Shown here: piece by piece, positions 26,123 through 35,227 of the stretch
How positions within the stretch are numbered: the first letter of the stretch is position 1
Layout: every line of letters starts with the position of its first letter
From: Planctomycetaceae bacterium
GTDB taxonomy: Bacteria; Planctomycetota; Planctomycetia; Planctomycetales; Planctomycetaceae
Length of the DNA: 64,000 bases
Reading direction: 5' to 3'
Assembly: GCA_024742875.1 (NCBI GenBank)
Contig: JANSXP010000015.1
Coordinates: forward strand, 46,021 to 110,020
The notes under the pieces: model-generated
Seen by the model: the letters and a program-made list of their open reading frames with translations, nothing else
Databases searched by the model: none
What the model was told of the DNA's origin: nothing
Translations under genes and position numbers: made by a program

Positions 26123-27268
26123 ATGTTTTACTGGTCCGGCTGGATTCTGTTTGGGCTGATTGCCCTCTGGACATTTCTGCCCGTGCTGTGGTTTGTGGGG
26201 CGTCGTCTGCGTCCGCTCGAGCAGGCGACGGGCGTGTCGCTGCCCCGCGTCTCAATCATTGTGCCCGCCTGTAATGAAGAACGGGCAGTCGGGCAGGCGC
26301 TGCGATCCCTGCTCTCGCTCGACTATCCCGACTTTGAGGTTATCGCGGTCAACGACCGCAGTACCGATGCCACCGGTTCCATCATGGACGAGGTGGCATC
26401 GGGGGACGAGCGCTGCCGCGTTGTGCACGTGGAGACGCTGCCCGAAAACTGGCTGGGCAAGAACCACGCGATGCACCGGGCCTCGGAAACTGCCACCGGG
26501 GAACTGCTGCTGTTTACCGATGGCGATGTGATTCATGAACCCGGTGCCTTAGTCGCGGCGGTCTGCTATTTGCAGCAAAGGCGGCTGCAGCATTTGTGTC
26601 TGCTGCCGCGAATGATTCGAGGGGGATTTCTCGAAGACGCGGTCGTCGCCTTTTTTGGGCTGGCATTCTCCATTGGTCAGCAGGTGCACCTGATTCAAAC
26701 GCCTGTGCCATTTGCTTACGCGGGAGTCGGTGCCTTTAACCTGCTGGATGCTGCGTTCTACCGCGCGTTCGGCGGCCATCAGCCGTTGGCCCTGGACATC
26801 ATCGATGATGCCAAACTTGGAAAGCTGGTAAAACGACATGGCGGTCGGCAGGACTTTCTGGGGGCTCCCGAACTGTTGTCACTGCGATGGTATCACTCGC
26901 TCTGGGATGTGATCACGGGACTGGAAAAGAACGGGTTTGCCGCGCTCGGCTATTCGATTGTGGCCGTTATTCTGTCGACGCTCGTGTTTCTGACGACGAT
27001 GATCTTTCCCTATGTGGGAGCAGTCCTCGGGGGCTGGCCGGATGGCAGTGGATTTCTGGCTGCCGTGATCTGGTGGCATCTGATGTACGCGATTGTCGTG
27101 CTGTCGTTCAGTGGAAATCTTCTGCTGGTTGGCATGTTTCCGGTGGCCGCGTCGCTGATTTCCTTCGCGTTTCTGCGGTCCGCCTGGAAGACCGTGCGGC
27201 AGGGCGGCGTGCGCTGGCGCACGACATTTTATCCCCTGGCGCTGCTCAAGTCCGGGATCTATCGATAA
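26123..27268 (+). CDS. Membrane glycosyltransferase, family 2
   Basis: A 381-residue protein starting at ATG 26123, with GAGGGG six bases upstream. An N-terminal transmembrane helix (GWILFGLIALWTFLPVLWFV) precedes a GT-A domain: RVSIIVPACNEERAV, DFEVIAVNDRSTD (first Asp motif), ENWLGKNHAMH and LLFTDGDV (DxD-like Asp motif). The C-terminal third has three or four further membrane helices (VAVILSTLVFLTTMIFPYVG, AIVVLSFSGNLLLVGMFPVAA). The GKNHAM motif and this topology resemble the hopene-associated HpnB or carotenoid-type GT2 proteins, so the acceptor may be a lipid; that is inference. It lies 57 bases downstream of the GDPD-peptidase gene and may be co-transcribed with it. Confidence 0.9.
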   Translation: MFYWSGWILFGLIALWTFLPVLWFVGRRLRPLEQATGVSLPRVSIIVPACNEERAVGQALRSLLSLDYPDFEVIAVNDRSTDATGSIMDEVASGDERCRVVHVETLPENWLGKNHAMHRASETATGELLLFTDGDVIHEPGALVAAVCYLQQRRLQHLCLLPRMIRGGFLEDAVVAFFGLAFSIGQQVHLIQTPVPFAYAGVGAFNLLDAAFYRAFGGHQPLALDIIDDAKLGKLVKRHGGRQDFLGAPELLSLRWYHSLWDVITGLEKNGFAALGYSIVAVILSTLVFLTTMIFPYVGAVLGGWPDGSGFLAAVIWWHLMYAIVVLSFSGNLLLVGMFPVAASLISFAFLRSAWKTVRQGGVRWRTTFYPLALLKSGIYR

Positions 27269-27506
27269 CGCGACAGACGGTGCCAGCTTGGTATTAGACG
27301 CTTAGAAAGTTTGCCTCGGCTGCGGGAGGCGAGCGGGCTGTCTGGGCGATCGTTTTGTCAAAACGGACGATCCGGCCATCCAAATGGTCTGATTTGGGCG
27401 TGTTTTTGCACAACTGATCCACGCCTGACGCATTCGCGGTGTGATCTGCGGGTCGGGGAGGCCTATAATTGCCAGACAAGCAAGACGATTTTGACTAAGG
27501 ACGCAC

Positions 27507-28004
27507 GTGGGAAATCTGGCCCCCAAAGATGTCGCCGTATCACCGGAAGAGAAATTCAAAGAATTCCTTGCCACACGTGGCAAGCGTCTAACGCAGGAGC
27601 GTGGCATTGTCGTCCGCGCCATCTTTTCTGATCACGAGCATTTCGACGCCGAAGAGATTATCGCGCGTCTGGATAAGCCCAGTGACGGCAATCGGGTGAG
27701 CCGCGCGACCATCTATCGCGCCATCACAGACCTCGAAGAAGCCGGACTGATTCGTCGGGTGGCGCACATCAACGATCGTGAAGTCTATGAACACGATTAC
27801 GGCTATCCACAGCACGACCACTTCATCTGCGACAAGTGCAACAAGCTGATCGAATTTCGCAACGACGAGATCTCCGACATTCTCGATCGTGTGGCGATGG
27901 AAATGGGGTTTCGCCTGAGCGGTCACCGCCTGGAAGCGAGCGGGATCTGTTCCGAGTGTGCTAAACCACCGACCCGCCGACACAATAAGCTGGATATGAT
28001 TTGA
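27507..28004 (+). CDS. Fur-family transcriptional regulator
   Basis: A 165-residue metal- or peroxide-responsive repressor starting with GTG 27507 (AAGGA six bases upstream). The winged helix covers residues about 15-90 (LTQERGIVVRAIFSDHEHFDAEEI, VSRATIYRAITDLEEAGLIRRV). The dimerisation domain has the regulatory metal site around HDHFIC and two structural zinc knuckles, CDKC and CSEC. The sequence alone does not separate Fur, Zur and PerR: Tyr replaces one of the usual His residues in the YPQHDHF segment. An exact TATAAT lies at 27464-27469 upstream, without a clear -35. It is convergent with the exosortase gene. No obvious iron-uptake target is in the window. Confidence 0.93.
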   Translation: MGNLAPKDVAVSPEEKFKEFLATRGKRLTQERGIVVRAIFSDHEHFDAEEIIARLDKPSDGNRVSRATIYRAITDLEEAGLIRRVAHINDREVYEHDYGYPQHDHFICDKCNKLIEFRNDEISDILDRVAMEMGFRLSGHRLEASGICSECAKPPTRRHNKLDMI

Positions 28005-28047
28005 GCGGTGGGGCCGGGACAGCCGGGTCCGGTCCGTGCAGGCTGAA

Positions 28048-29760
28048 TTACTCGTGGGCCTGTTCGTGGTCTGTGGCGTAAAACTGCTCAGGGAACGCTC
28101 GAAACTGAGCAACCAGTGGCTGGAAGCTGACCATAAACCGGGCGGTGATCCTCCTCCATTGCTCATCCGTCAGGTCGTCATCGCAAACGAGCTGAATCCC
28201 CACCGCCCCAAGTGAGTTTCTGCGAAAATCGGCTGCGGCGGCCGCTACGGTTGCTGGCTCGCCGGAGGTGACACGTCCGTAAGTGATGAGCACACTGGCC
28301 GCACGTCGACGCAACTGCGGCCAGTTTTCATTTTCAAACAGGTAATCCGTTCCTTCAATTCGACGCGAAGGCTTCAGCCAGCCGGTGGAGCGTCCGTAGA
28401 CAGATCTCCAGCCCTGCCGCGCAAGACACAGACCTGGTTCATGTCCGACCAAATCGCGCGCCTGCGAGCAGGCGATGACCACCATCGTCACCTGCCCGTC
28501 GTCCCGTCCCAGCCGTCGGTAAGTGCGGCGATAGGCGGCCAGTGGCTTAAGTAGATCAAGTTCCTGCACGGACAACGGCGATTCGGTTGCCAGCCAGTCG
28601 CCGATAGCAAATGGCACATCGGAAAGTGACTGGGTGATCACCCGGTGATGCACGGCAATTCTTTCGCGTGAGTTTTCTGCATCAACCTGCAGCACGGGAA
28701 ACGCAAGCAGGGTGACGGCGGCCAGCCCGGTCAGCAATGGCGATTCCACACGAGCTCGCAGAACGCCTCCGGAAGCGGCGGCGACTGTCGTCGGGCGAAG
28801 CTGTCGTTTTTCCATGAACAGTACGGCCCCCGCCATGATCAGCACGGGAATCAGCCAGCCATTGATGTCGTGAAACGCCTGAGCGGCAGGGCCGTCAACC
28901 AGACCAAACATGGCTACTGTGGCCAGCAGCCGCAGCAGGTTCAGACCGACGGAGATCATCGGGCTGAGCAGAAAAATCAGCAGACGCACACGCTTTCTCA
29001 GCGGCAGCGTGAATGCCACGGTGTACACCACGAGCATCACGCCATACAGAATTCGCATCCCGTTGCAGGCTTCAGCGATGGCGACATCTGTGCCATTCAC
29101 AGTGAGCAGGCACCCATGCTGTCCAATATCCATTCCCAGAGGAGCCAGTGTCCTGGTGGCAATCGTGGCGCACGCCAGTTGGACGGGAGTCGACAACTGC
29201 TGACGCACGAGACCGGGGATGGGGATGAGAAACAGCAGCGCAAGAATTGCGGGGCCAAAATCCGTGAAGACACGCTTCCCGATTGCCGCCATCAGGCCGC
29301 CCACCAGTCCCAGAATGGCTGCCAGATGCCAGCCAACAATAACCTCCGACTCCACACTGTAATTGTGCAGCACGATGGAAAGCAAAATGACCGCGTAACC
29401 CCACGCGTAGCCACCGAGATCTGCATTCATCAGGCGGTCACGACGATTCCAGGCAAGGTACAGGAAAGCGACTGGTACCAGAAGAATGTGGCTGGCCTCA
29501 GGATCCCGCATCGCAATTGCGAAGATATCTTCCCAAACGTGCAGATGAGCAATCAGGGCGCACATCACAATCAACACCGCTCGAGCGCGATGGGTTGTTT
29601 TCTGTGGTTCTGATAGATTCATCTCAGACGCAGTGGAAGGCAGTGGAAAAATGGCGACTGGGCGACGGGAGGTATCGAAGGGGACATTCAGAAGTTGCCC
29701 GGAAACTGGGCAGTTGCCCTCGTCGGCGGGCACCTCCCCATCTTTGAGTGACGTCTGCAC
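28048..29760 (-). CDS. Exosortase with fused EpsI-like C-terminal domain
   Basis: Membrane protease/transpeptidase of the exosortase family. The ATG at 29622 is the more likely start (524 residues) because it leads straight into the first helix. The frame can extend to 29760. About eight transmembrane helices lie in residues 15-270. The catalytic set is visible: Cys186 in EACNGMR, Arg231 in GLNLLR and His251 in HDINGW (numbered from 29622). After a further helix (GLAAVTLLAFPVLQV) there is a soluble C-terminal region (about 310-520) resembling the EpsI/DUF3485 partner: FAIGDWLATESPL and YRRTYRRLGRDDGQVTMVVIACS. Exosortases sort PEP-CTERM-type proteins in EPS-producing bacteria. This fused architecture fits planctomycete exosortases (possibly XrtU-like). 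No target with a visible sorting tail lies in the window. Confidence 0.88.
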   Translation of the reverse strand: MQTSLKDGEVPADEGNCPVSGQLLNVPFDTSRRPVAIFPLPSTASEMNLSEPQKTTHRARAVLIVMCALIAHLHVWEDIFAIAMRDPEASHILLVPVAFLYLAWNRRDRLMNADLGGYAWGYAVILLSIVLHNYSVESEVIVGWHLAAILGLVGGLMAAIGKRVFTDFGPAILALLFLIPIPGLVRQQLSTPVQLACATIATRTLAPLGMDIGQHGCLLTVNGTDVAIAEACNGMRILYGVMLVVYTVAFTLPLRKRVRLLIFLLSPMISVGLNLLRLLATVAMFGLVDGPAAQAFHDINGWLIPVLIMAGAVLFMEKRQLRPTTVAAASGGVLRARVESPLLTGLAAVTLLAFPVLQVDAENSRERIAVHHRVITQSLSDVPFAIGDWLATESPLSVQELDLLKPLAAYRRTYRRLGRDDGQVTMVVIACSQARDLVGHEPGLCLARQGWRSVYGRSTGWLKPSRRIEGTDYLFENENWPQLRRRAASVLITYGRVTSGEPATVAAAAADFRRNSLGAVGIQLVCDDDLTDEQWRRITARFMVSFQPLVAQFRAFPEQFYATDHEQAHE

Positions 29761-30173
29761 TGACGGGACGGCCTGAAACGCGGGACTTCGAGGTGCTTAT
29801 ACTTCCGTCTGTAGCAAACGTGCCGCTAAACACGATTGCACGATCGGATGCTCGAACAAAGAACGGCCGCGACGCAGACCGTCGGCTGCTTCCGCCTTTT
29901 CCGAACGGACGCAGGCTGTCCTCGTCTTGCCGATGCCGTTGATCGAGTGTCGGGGCATCCCGTTCACCGGGACACGAGCAACACGTCTGTCGTATGTGGT
30001 TCCCAAGCCCGCAGCAAAGGGGACGCGAACAGAGCGTTCAAAGAGATCCAAAGAGATCCAAAGATGGCGCGCAAAAAAATGGCATGGAATCTGAGTTCCA
30101 TGCCACCATCGACTTCTTTCGGCTTGCCGAGCCACGGCAGTCAGTGCATCACCCGTCGATCCAGCCGCTCCGG
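29761..30173. other. Intergenic region between exosortase start and rpsR end
   Basis: About 413 bases (550 if the exosortase starts at 29622). It contains the rpsR terminator (30073-30105) and a short tandem repeat just before it, AAAGAGATCC twice plus AAAGAT (30040-30065). The frames on either strand lack ribosome binding sites and protein-like composition. The exosortase promoter should lie near 29630-29800, but no clear consensus is visible. Confidence 0.4.
30073..30105 (-). terminator. Rho-independent terminator downstream of rpsR
   Basis: Perfect 10-bp inverted repeat TGGCATGGAA (30080-30089) and TTCCATGCCA (30096-30105) with a 6-base loop. On the minus strand it is followed by seven T (complement of 30073-30079). 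It lies about 70 bases past the rpsR stop on the same strand. Confidence 0.9.
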
Positions 30174-30455
30174 CTAGTCTTCCGAAACGTAGGGCAGCAG
30201 TCCGATGAATCGGGCTCGCAGGATGGCCGTACGAACGGCACGCTGATAAAGGGCTGATGTCCCTGTGCGTCGACGTGGCAGAATGCGACCTTCACGGTCA
30301 ATCAGGCCCTTGAGCGTCTTCAGGTCCTTGTAGTCCACGTAAACGGGACGTGGCACAACGCCACCCGACGTAAACGGGCACACCATCTTCTTCTTTTTCA
30401 GGCGTGCACGACGTTTGCGGAGCTTCTTTAGGTCAGACTTGGAGATAGTGGCCAT
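30174..30455 (-). CDS. rpsR: 30S ribosomal protein bS18
   Basis: A 93-residue, very basic protein. The core [26 protein letters not shown] followed by [27 protein letters not shown] is the bS18 signature. The N-terminus ([22 protein letters not shown]) is a lysine/arginine extension. bS18 binds bS6 and 16S rRNA in the small subunit platform. In many bacteria rpsR sits with rpsF, ssb and rplI. Here it stands alone, flanked by its own terminator and a divergent zinc-ribbon gene, so it is probably transcribed separately. Confidence 0.97.
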   Translation of the reverse strand: MATISKSDLKKLRKRRARLKKKKMVCPFTSGGVVPRPVYVDYKDLKTLKGLIDREGRILPRRRTGTSALYQRAVRTAILRARFIGLLPYVSED

Positions 30456-30925
30456 TTAGTCAATCACTTTTCTGGTGCTGTAACAGCACGATGTGATGAA
30501 TTGTGGAACGGGCTGGTCCCCGTAAAGTGTTGCCTTGAAATGATTTAGGCACACCGCCCGAACGGACAGACGCATCGTCAGCGGGGGAAACAAGCGTGGC
30601 ATTGTAATCCGACATCCGGATCGGGCAACAGAAACCCGATCTTCCGTGCGGATACGAGCAAATCGGCGAAATTTGAGCCGGAATTGAGCCGACCTTACAC
30701 GGCAGTGGAATTTGTCTGGTTGTTGCTCCCCAGACGAGTTTTCCCGATTTCAAGTTAGTCCCGGCAAGCCCTTCTCCTGCCTCCACCCCCTCGATACACT
30801 GTCCGACCCTCTGCGGCGCGGCGAGTGTGGTCCCGAACGTCGCTCCCTGGGCCCATCCTGTGCGGACGCGGGTGTGCGTTGGCCGGGGTTTCTGGTTGCC
30901 GTCTCCTCGATAGGAAGGTTCGTTC
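30456..30925. other. Divergent intergenic region upstream of rpsR and the zinc-ribbon gene
   Basis: 470 bases without a convincing gene. It should hold the promoters and leader of rpsR (minus) and of the plus-strand gene at 30926. The frames crossing it on both strands lack ribosome binding sites and conserved character. I looked for a bS6:bS18-binding leader hairpin near the rpsR start and could not define one by eye. Confidence 0.35.
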
Positions 30926-31246
30926 GTGTTTCGTTGTCAAATGTGTGGGAAGGTCTCCGGTGCCGGGACCAAGTCGAAAAAGATCGTCGTGGCGACTCGT
31001 GAGCGCGAGTACAAAGGCAATATGGATGAATTTCCACAGCGACGCGGCGGACGGTTCCGAGAACCGCGCAAGCCGAGAGACCGCGGCGGACGTGGTCACG
31101 AAATCGTCAAAGAGCTGATGGTCTGTGCGAGCTGTGCTGAGGCGCATAATGCCAAGCAGGCGGCTGCTGAAGCGGCGGCTGCCAAAGCTCGAGAAGAAGC
31201 CCTGCTGGCCGCCGCGCCGGAAGTGTCTGAAGTAACAGACGCATAG
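30926..31246 (+). CDS. Small basic zinc-ribbon protein
   Basis: A 106-residue protein starting with GTG 30926, with AGGAAGG seven bases upstream. It has C4-QM-C7-GK at the very start and C67-AS-C70 after a basic, Arg/Gly-rich spacer (PQRRGGRFREPRKPRDRGGRG), then an Ala/Glu-rich helical tail. The two knuckles 60 residues apart and the RGG-like spacer suggest an RNA-associated zinc protein. The opening (CGKVSGAGTKSKKIVVATRERE) has some resemblance to ribosomal protein bL28, but I would not assign it. Its position next to rpsR, transcribed divergently, agrees with a translation-linked role without proving it. A strong terminator follows. Confidence 0.72.
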   Translation: MFRCQMCGKVSGAGTKSKKIVVATREREYKGNMDEFPQRRGGRFREPRKPRDRGGRGHEIVKELMVCASCAEAHNAKQAAAEAAAAKAREEALLAAAPEVSEVTDA

Positions 31247-31308
31247 CGAGCGGTTGGCTGCGGCGATGGCACGCGGCCATCTGCCACCGAAGATCAAAAC
31301 TCGCTCAG

Positions 31309-31334
31309 AACGCGACGCCTGGCGTCGCGTTTTT
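31309..31334 (+). terminator. Rho-independent terminator after the zinc-ribbon gene
   Basis: Stem AACGCGACGC (31309-31318) with GCGTCGCGTT (31322-31331), separated by three bases and followed by a T-run ending at 31334. It lies 62 bases after the stop of the plus-strand zinc-ribbon gene. Confidence 0.82.
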
Positions 31335-31420
31335 CATGCGCCGTTCTTTTTGTCTTTTCTGCCCGATGCTTGCCCGATGCGGGGGCCCCCGAGACGACCC
31401 TTCGCAATGCGACAACAGCG

Positions 31421-32725
31421 TCAGCCCGCTTCCAGGCCCGCCACACTGCTGGCCGTGCTGCTGCCAAATTTCTCCACCTGCACACCCACCTGCTGTGCGA
31501 TCGACACGAACAGATTGGCCAGGGGCACGTTGTTCTTTTCATCGTGCGCGACATAGCCCGCATGACGATAGCCACCGCCCGCCACAATGACGGGAAGATT
31601 GCGCCAACTGTGACTACTGGCGTTGCCCAGATTCGATCCAAACAGGACGACGGTATTGTCGAGCAGCGTTGCCTGCTCCTCCGAAACAGCTCGCAGCTTA
31701 CCCAGGAACTCGTTGAAGGTTTCGAACTCCGCTTCTTCGATCACTTTCAGTTCATCAATCTTTTCCTGGTCCTTGCCATGATGCGACAGGTTGTGCCAGT
31801 CGTGACTGACTCCCGCAATTTTGGGGACGGCGTTCATCCCGCTTAGCTGAAACGTGACTGTTCGTGTGGAGTCTGTCTGCAGCGCCAGCACAATCATATC
31901 GTACATCAGTCGCTGCCGACCGATGGCGTCCGTCTTGTCAGTGATGTCCTGCGGCGGTTCGGAATCCACGGCCGGCTTGGGCCGCTTCGACCAGCCCTGT
32001 GACTGCTGCAGCCGACTCTCCAGGTCGCGCACGGCCGTCAGATATTCGTCCATCTTGCGGCGGTCGTGCCGGCTCAGTTCGCGATCGAGGCTCTTTGCCT
32101 GACGCAGCACCGTATCCAGAATGCTGCGACCTTTCTGCAGTTGTCGCATTTCGGCCGCGACTTCCTGAGGCGTCCCTTCCATGAACAGCGCGCGGAACAG
32201 TTTTGCGGGCGATGTTTCGCCCGGAATTTCAACACCGGATGACGTCCACGACATCGATCGACCGCTGGTGGACAGTGCCAGCCATGGGAAGCGGGTCTGC
32301 AGTCCAGCCTGTTCGGCAATCAGCTGATCCAGTGAGACGGTGTTGCGGAACCCGGCCAGGCCAGGTCGTGGTGCGGACGTCAGCCATGTGAGTTCCGAAG
32401 CATGCCCGTTGTTGCCCTGCTGATTGGGATGTGACAACCCCGACAGAACTGTGAAATGGTCACGGTGATCTTTCAGCCGAGACAGATAGGGTGTCAGTTC
32501 GTAGTCGGTTCCGGCCGTTTCAGGGAACAGATGAGGGCCGTGAAACCCCAGCCCGGCACACATGGCCACAAAGCGTTTGGGCGCGGGGGCACGCGAATGA
32601 GATCGACAAGCGACGGCTGGCGTCATGGCTTCCAGCAGCGGCAGGCCAATGGCGGACGCCGCTGCGCCTCGAAGAAGCGTGCGTCGCGATACGGATCGCT
32701 GAACACTGATGCCGGGTGCCTGCAT
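31421..32725 (-). CDS. DUF1552 domain protein, Tat-exported
   Basis: A 434-residue protein with a twin-arginine signal (SVSRRTLLRGAAASAIGLPLLEA). The mature part follows the planctomycete DUF1552 family: KRFVAMCAGLGFHGPHLFPE, GNNGHASELTWLTSA, VSLDQLIAEQAG, SMSWTSSGVEIPGE and the C-terminal VVLFGSNLGNASSHSWRNLPVIVAGGGY. The C-terminal part resembles DUF1501/sulfatase-like alkaline phosphatase folds. DUF1552 genes are nearly always next to DUF1592-type cytochrome genes, as here (33-base gap), and the pair probably works as one oxidative or hydrolytic unit in the cell envelope. The biochemical reaction is not known. It is the last gene of the minus-strand run headed by pyrE. Confidence 0.93.
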   Translation of the reverse strand: MQAPGISVQRSVSRRTLLRGAAASAIGLPLLEAMTPAVACRSHSRAPAPKRFVAMCAGLGFHGPHLFPETAGTDYELTPYLSRLKDHRDHFTVLSGLSHPNQQGNNGHASELTWLTSAPRPGLAGFRNTVSLDQLIAEQAGLQTRFPWLALSTSGRSMSWTSSGVEIPGETSPAKLFRALFMEGTPQEVAAEMRQLQKGRSILDTVLRQAKSLDRELSRHDRRKMDEYLTAVRDLESRLQQSQGWSKRPKPAVDSEPPQDITDKTDAIGRQRLMYDMIVLALQTDSTRTVTFQLSGMNAVPKIAGVSHDWHNLSHHGKDQEKIDELKVIEEAEFETFNEFLGKLRAVSEEQATLLDNTVVLFGSNLGNASSHSWRNLPVIVAGGGYRHAGYVAHDEKNNVPLANLFVSIAQQVGVQVEKFGSSTASSVAGLEAG

Positions 32726-32758
32726 GGCTCTGTCTCCTGATGATGTTGAAAAGACGGA

Positions 32759-35224
32759 CTATCGTGTTCGAAAGATGGGGCTTTGGATGACTGTGTGGAT
32801 CAGGTCACGCACCCGGTGGCCGTTGCGACGTGAGGCATTCACAATCTCGTCAATGCCTGCGCGATCCGAGAATCCCATTTCCCGTCCGGTGGCAAATGTC
32901 AGCAGTTTGGTGGCAAACGATCGCGCCAGGCAATCTTCGTCACTGGCCAGAAGATCGCGATACTGGAGGTAATCTTCGAATGCTTGGCCGTCCTCTGTGA
33001 CCCCCGACGCGTCGACGCTGGGGCCCAGCCGATAGCGCACTTTGCGACCATGCGCCCTGACGTCCACTTTGTCACCTTCTCCCAGGCTGCGAAAGCGAGA
33101 TCGGTATCCTCCGATCGGGTCGAAGCACTCCAGTGCAAATCCGGGCGGGTCAATCATCTGATGGCAACTGCGGCAGCTGTCGACATCGCGGTGTCGCGCC
33201 AGGATTTCTCTCAGTGTTGTGCCCCCGCGAATGTCCGGCTCGACACCCGGGATGCCTGGCGGAGGCGGGGGCGGCGAGGTGCCCAGAAATCGCTCCAGTA
33301 CAAACACGCCACGCACGACGGGCGATGTGTTTGTTCCGTTGGCGGATACCTTCATGACGCTGGCCTGTGACAGCAGCCCACCACGCACGCTGTCTGCTGG
33401 CAGTCTCACTTTGCGGACCTGCGGTGATGTGACCTGTGGGAGGTTGTAGTGTTCAGCCAGTCGTTCGTTCAGCATCGCAAAGTCGGAAGCCACCAGATTG
33501 CGGACCGGCAGATTGCCGTCGATCAGTTCACGAACAAATGCCCGTGTTTCCTGAACGCTGGAGTGTTTCAGATAAAGATCGAATTCCGGAAACAGCACAC
33601 TGTCGGGCGTGGTGAATTCCATTTCCCGCAGGTTCAGCCATGCGTCACAGAAGTCCGCGACAAATCGGGATGCATGTCGGCTGCGGAGCAGTCGCTCCGT
33701 TTGCTGCTTCAGCTGCGCATCCTGCTGCAGCCGGCCCTCGTCGGCCGCCCTGCGGAGGGCGGGATCGGGCGTTGTCCGCGTTAGGAAATAGGACAGGCGG
33801 CTCGCGATAGCATCATCATTGAGAAGCCCCGGGTTCTCCTGCAGGAACAGGAATTCAGGAGAACAGAAAATGGCGGCGACCGTTGTCCGCAGAGCCTGCT
33901 CTGTCCTGGCGCCCGCTTCACGTTCGGCAAAAAACAGATCTGCGAACGGCCCCGTTTCCTCCCGTTCCACCGGCCGACGAAATGCGGCCGACATCACACG
34001 GGTGAGCACTGGCGTCAGCCGATCGCGATCGACCGTGGTGGCGATTTCAAATCTTGGCTGATACCACGGTTTGAGTTTGTCCGCGGCGCGAGCTGGCTCG
34101 ATTTCTCTGCGATCCAGGCCGGTGAACAGCAGCTGGTGCCCTGCTGTGGGAAACTGTTCTGTGAGCGGGCCTTCCACTTCGATCTGCAAAATGGCGAGCC
34201 CCGGGCCCTCGTAGTTTTCCAGGCCCACTTTTTTGATTTGATCGCCGTCGTGAATGCCCCAGGGTTCCACCTGGACCATATGCCTTTCGGACATCCACGC
34301 TGTGATCTCGACAGTGGTCGGCTTGCCTGGTGGCATCGAGCGAAAGGCAAAGGTGGGCTTTTCGGCCCCCCGTGCGAACGTCGTCGATCCAATGGAAAAC
34401 GTAATCGGCCGCTCTGACTGATGGGCATAGCCGGTGACCCGGATGCGGTAGTAGCCGTCCTGGCGCACACTGGCTTCCCGCAGCATGCCGGTGGGATAGC
34501 CCAGGCGTCGAAAAAACACGACCGCGCCATCGTCCCGCAGCAGCCACTGGTTGCCCAGGAACTTCTCGCCACCGCGAGTGTCCGCGTAGGAGGCGCGTAC
34601 CATTTTCACTTCGGGAGCGGTCGTCGCCCGGGCGATGGCGGCATCCAGTACGGCTTCGATGTTGTCCAGATACCGCTGCATCTGGACGACGGAAATACTC
34701 AGCGCCGCACCGACGTTATCAAACTCGTGTGATCGGCCGTCTGCTGGCAGCGTTGACACCAGCGGCACGTTGGTGCCAAATAGATCGTTCAGCGTGTTTT
34801 CGTACTCGCGGCGGTTCAGTCGCCGCAGGATGGTGCCCTTCTCTGCCGCATGCGCGGCGGTCAGCTGTTTGTGGAGTCCACGCAGGAACGAAGCTCGTGC
34901 AGCGGGAGCCGGCTGATCATAATTGGCCGGTGGCATTTCCCTGCCGGCGACACGATCATGAATCCGGATCCACACTGCCTGGCTGCCCTCATCGCTGAGG
35001 TTCGTGCTCAGTGTGGTGATGTCAAGACCGCCTGCCGGATCGTCCGCACTGTGACAGTCCCCGCAGTGATTCTGCAGGAAGGCAGTGGCCGATGCTGTGG
35101 CGGTATGTTCCGTGGAGGTCGACTGCGCAAAGACCGTTACGGAACTGCTGAGCGTGAGGACGGCGAGCCATCCGAGCCGCAAATGTGGCGGCGTACTGCA
35201 TTTGACTGGCCGGCCCGATCGCAT
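32759..35224 (-). CDS. PSCyt1/DUF1592-type multidomain cytochrome protein
   Basis: An 821-residue protein with a signal peptide (LGWLAVLTLSSSVTVFAQ). The order is that of the planctomycete DUF1592 family: PSCyt1 haem motif C54-GD-C57-H near residue 54; DUF1587 (ILRRLNRREYENTLNDLFG); a carbohydrate-binding-like beta domain (about 210-370); DUF1595 (VLTRVMSAAFRRPVEREE); DUF1592 (ASRLSYFLTRTTPDPALR); DUF1588 with a second CRSCH motif (RGVFVLERFLGTSPPPPPPGIP); and DUF1585 at the C-terminus. It is predicted to be a secreted di-haem protein. The start at 35224 has GAGGGGAAG before it and lies only three bases after the alpha/beta hydrolase stop. Confidence 0.95.
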   Translation of the reverse strand: MRSGRPVKCSTPPHLRLGWLAVLTLSSSVTVFAQSTSTEHTATASATAFLQNHCGDCHSADDPAGGLDITTLSTNLSDEGSQAVWIRIHDRVAGREMPPANYDQPAPAARASFLRGLHKQLTAAHAAEKGTILRRLNRREYENTLNDLFGTNVPLVSTLPADGRSHEFDNVGAALSISVVQMQRYLDNIEAVLDAAIARATTAPEVKMVRASYADTRGGEKFLGNQWLLRDDGAVVFFRRLGYPTGMLREASVRQDGYYRIRVTGYAHQSERPITFSIGSTTFARGAEKPTFAFRSMPPGKPTTVEITAWMSERHMVQVEPWGIHDGDQIKKVGLENYEGPGLAILQIEVEGPLTEQFPTAGHQLLFTGLDRREIEPARAADKLKPWYQPRFEIATTVDRDRLTPVLTRVMSAAFRRPVEREETGPFADLFFAEREAGARTEQALRTTVAAIFCSPEFLFLQENPGLLNDDAIASRLSYFLTRTTPDPALRRAADEGRLQQDAQLKQQTERLLRSRHASRFVADFCDAWLNLREMEFTTPDSVLFPEFDLYLKHSSVQETRAFVRELIDGNLPVRNLVASDFAMLNERLAEHYNLPQVTSPQVRKVRLPADSVRGGLLSQASVMKVSANGTNTSPVVRGVFVLERFLGTSPPPPPPGIPGVEPDIRGGTTLREILARHRDVDSCRSCHQMIDPPGFALECFDPIGGYRSRFRSLGEGDKVDVRAHGRKVRYRLGPSVDASGVTEDGQAFEDYLQYRDLLASDEDCLARSFATKLLTFATGREMGFSDRAGIDEIVNASRRNGHRVRDLIHTVIQSPIFRTR

Positions 35225-35227
35225 CTG

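Noticed and set aside
30040..30065. Tandem repeat AAAGAGATCC x2 plus AAAGAT
   Set aside because: Only 2.6 copies, no spacers and no partner elements; too small to be a CRISPR or a functional repeat array.
29836..30177. 113-codon plus-strand frame upstream of rpsR's end
   Set aside because: It crosses the rpsR terminator hairpin and has no ribosome binding site.
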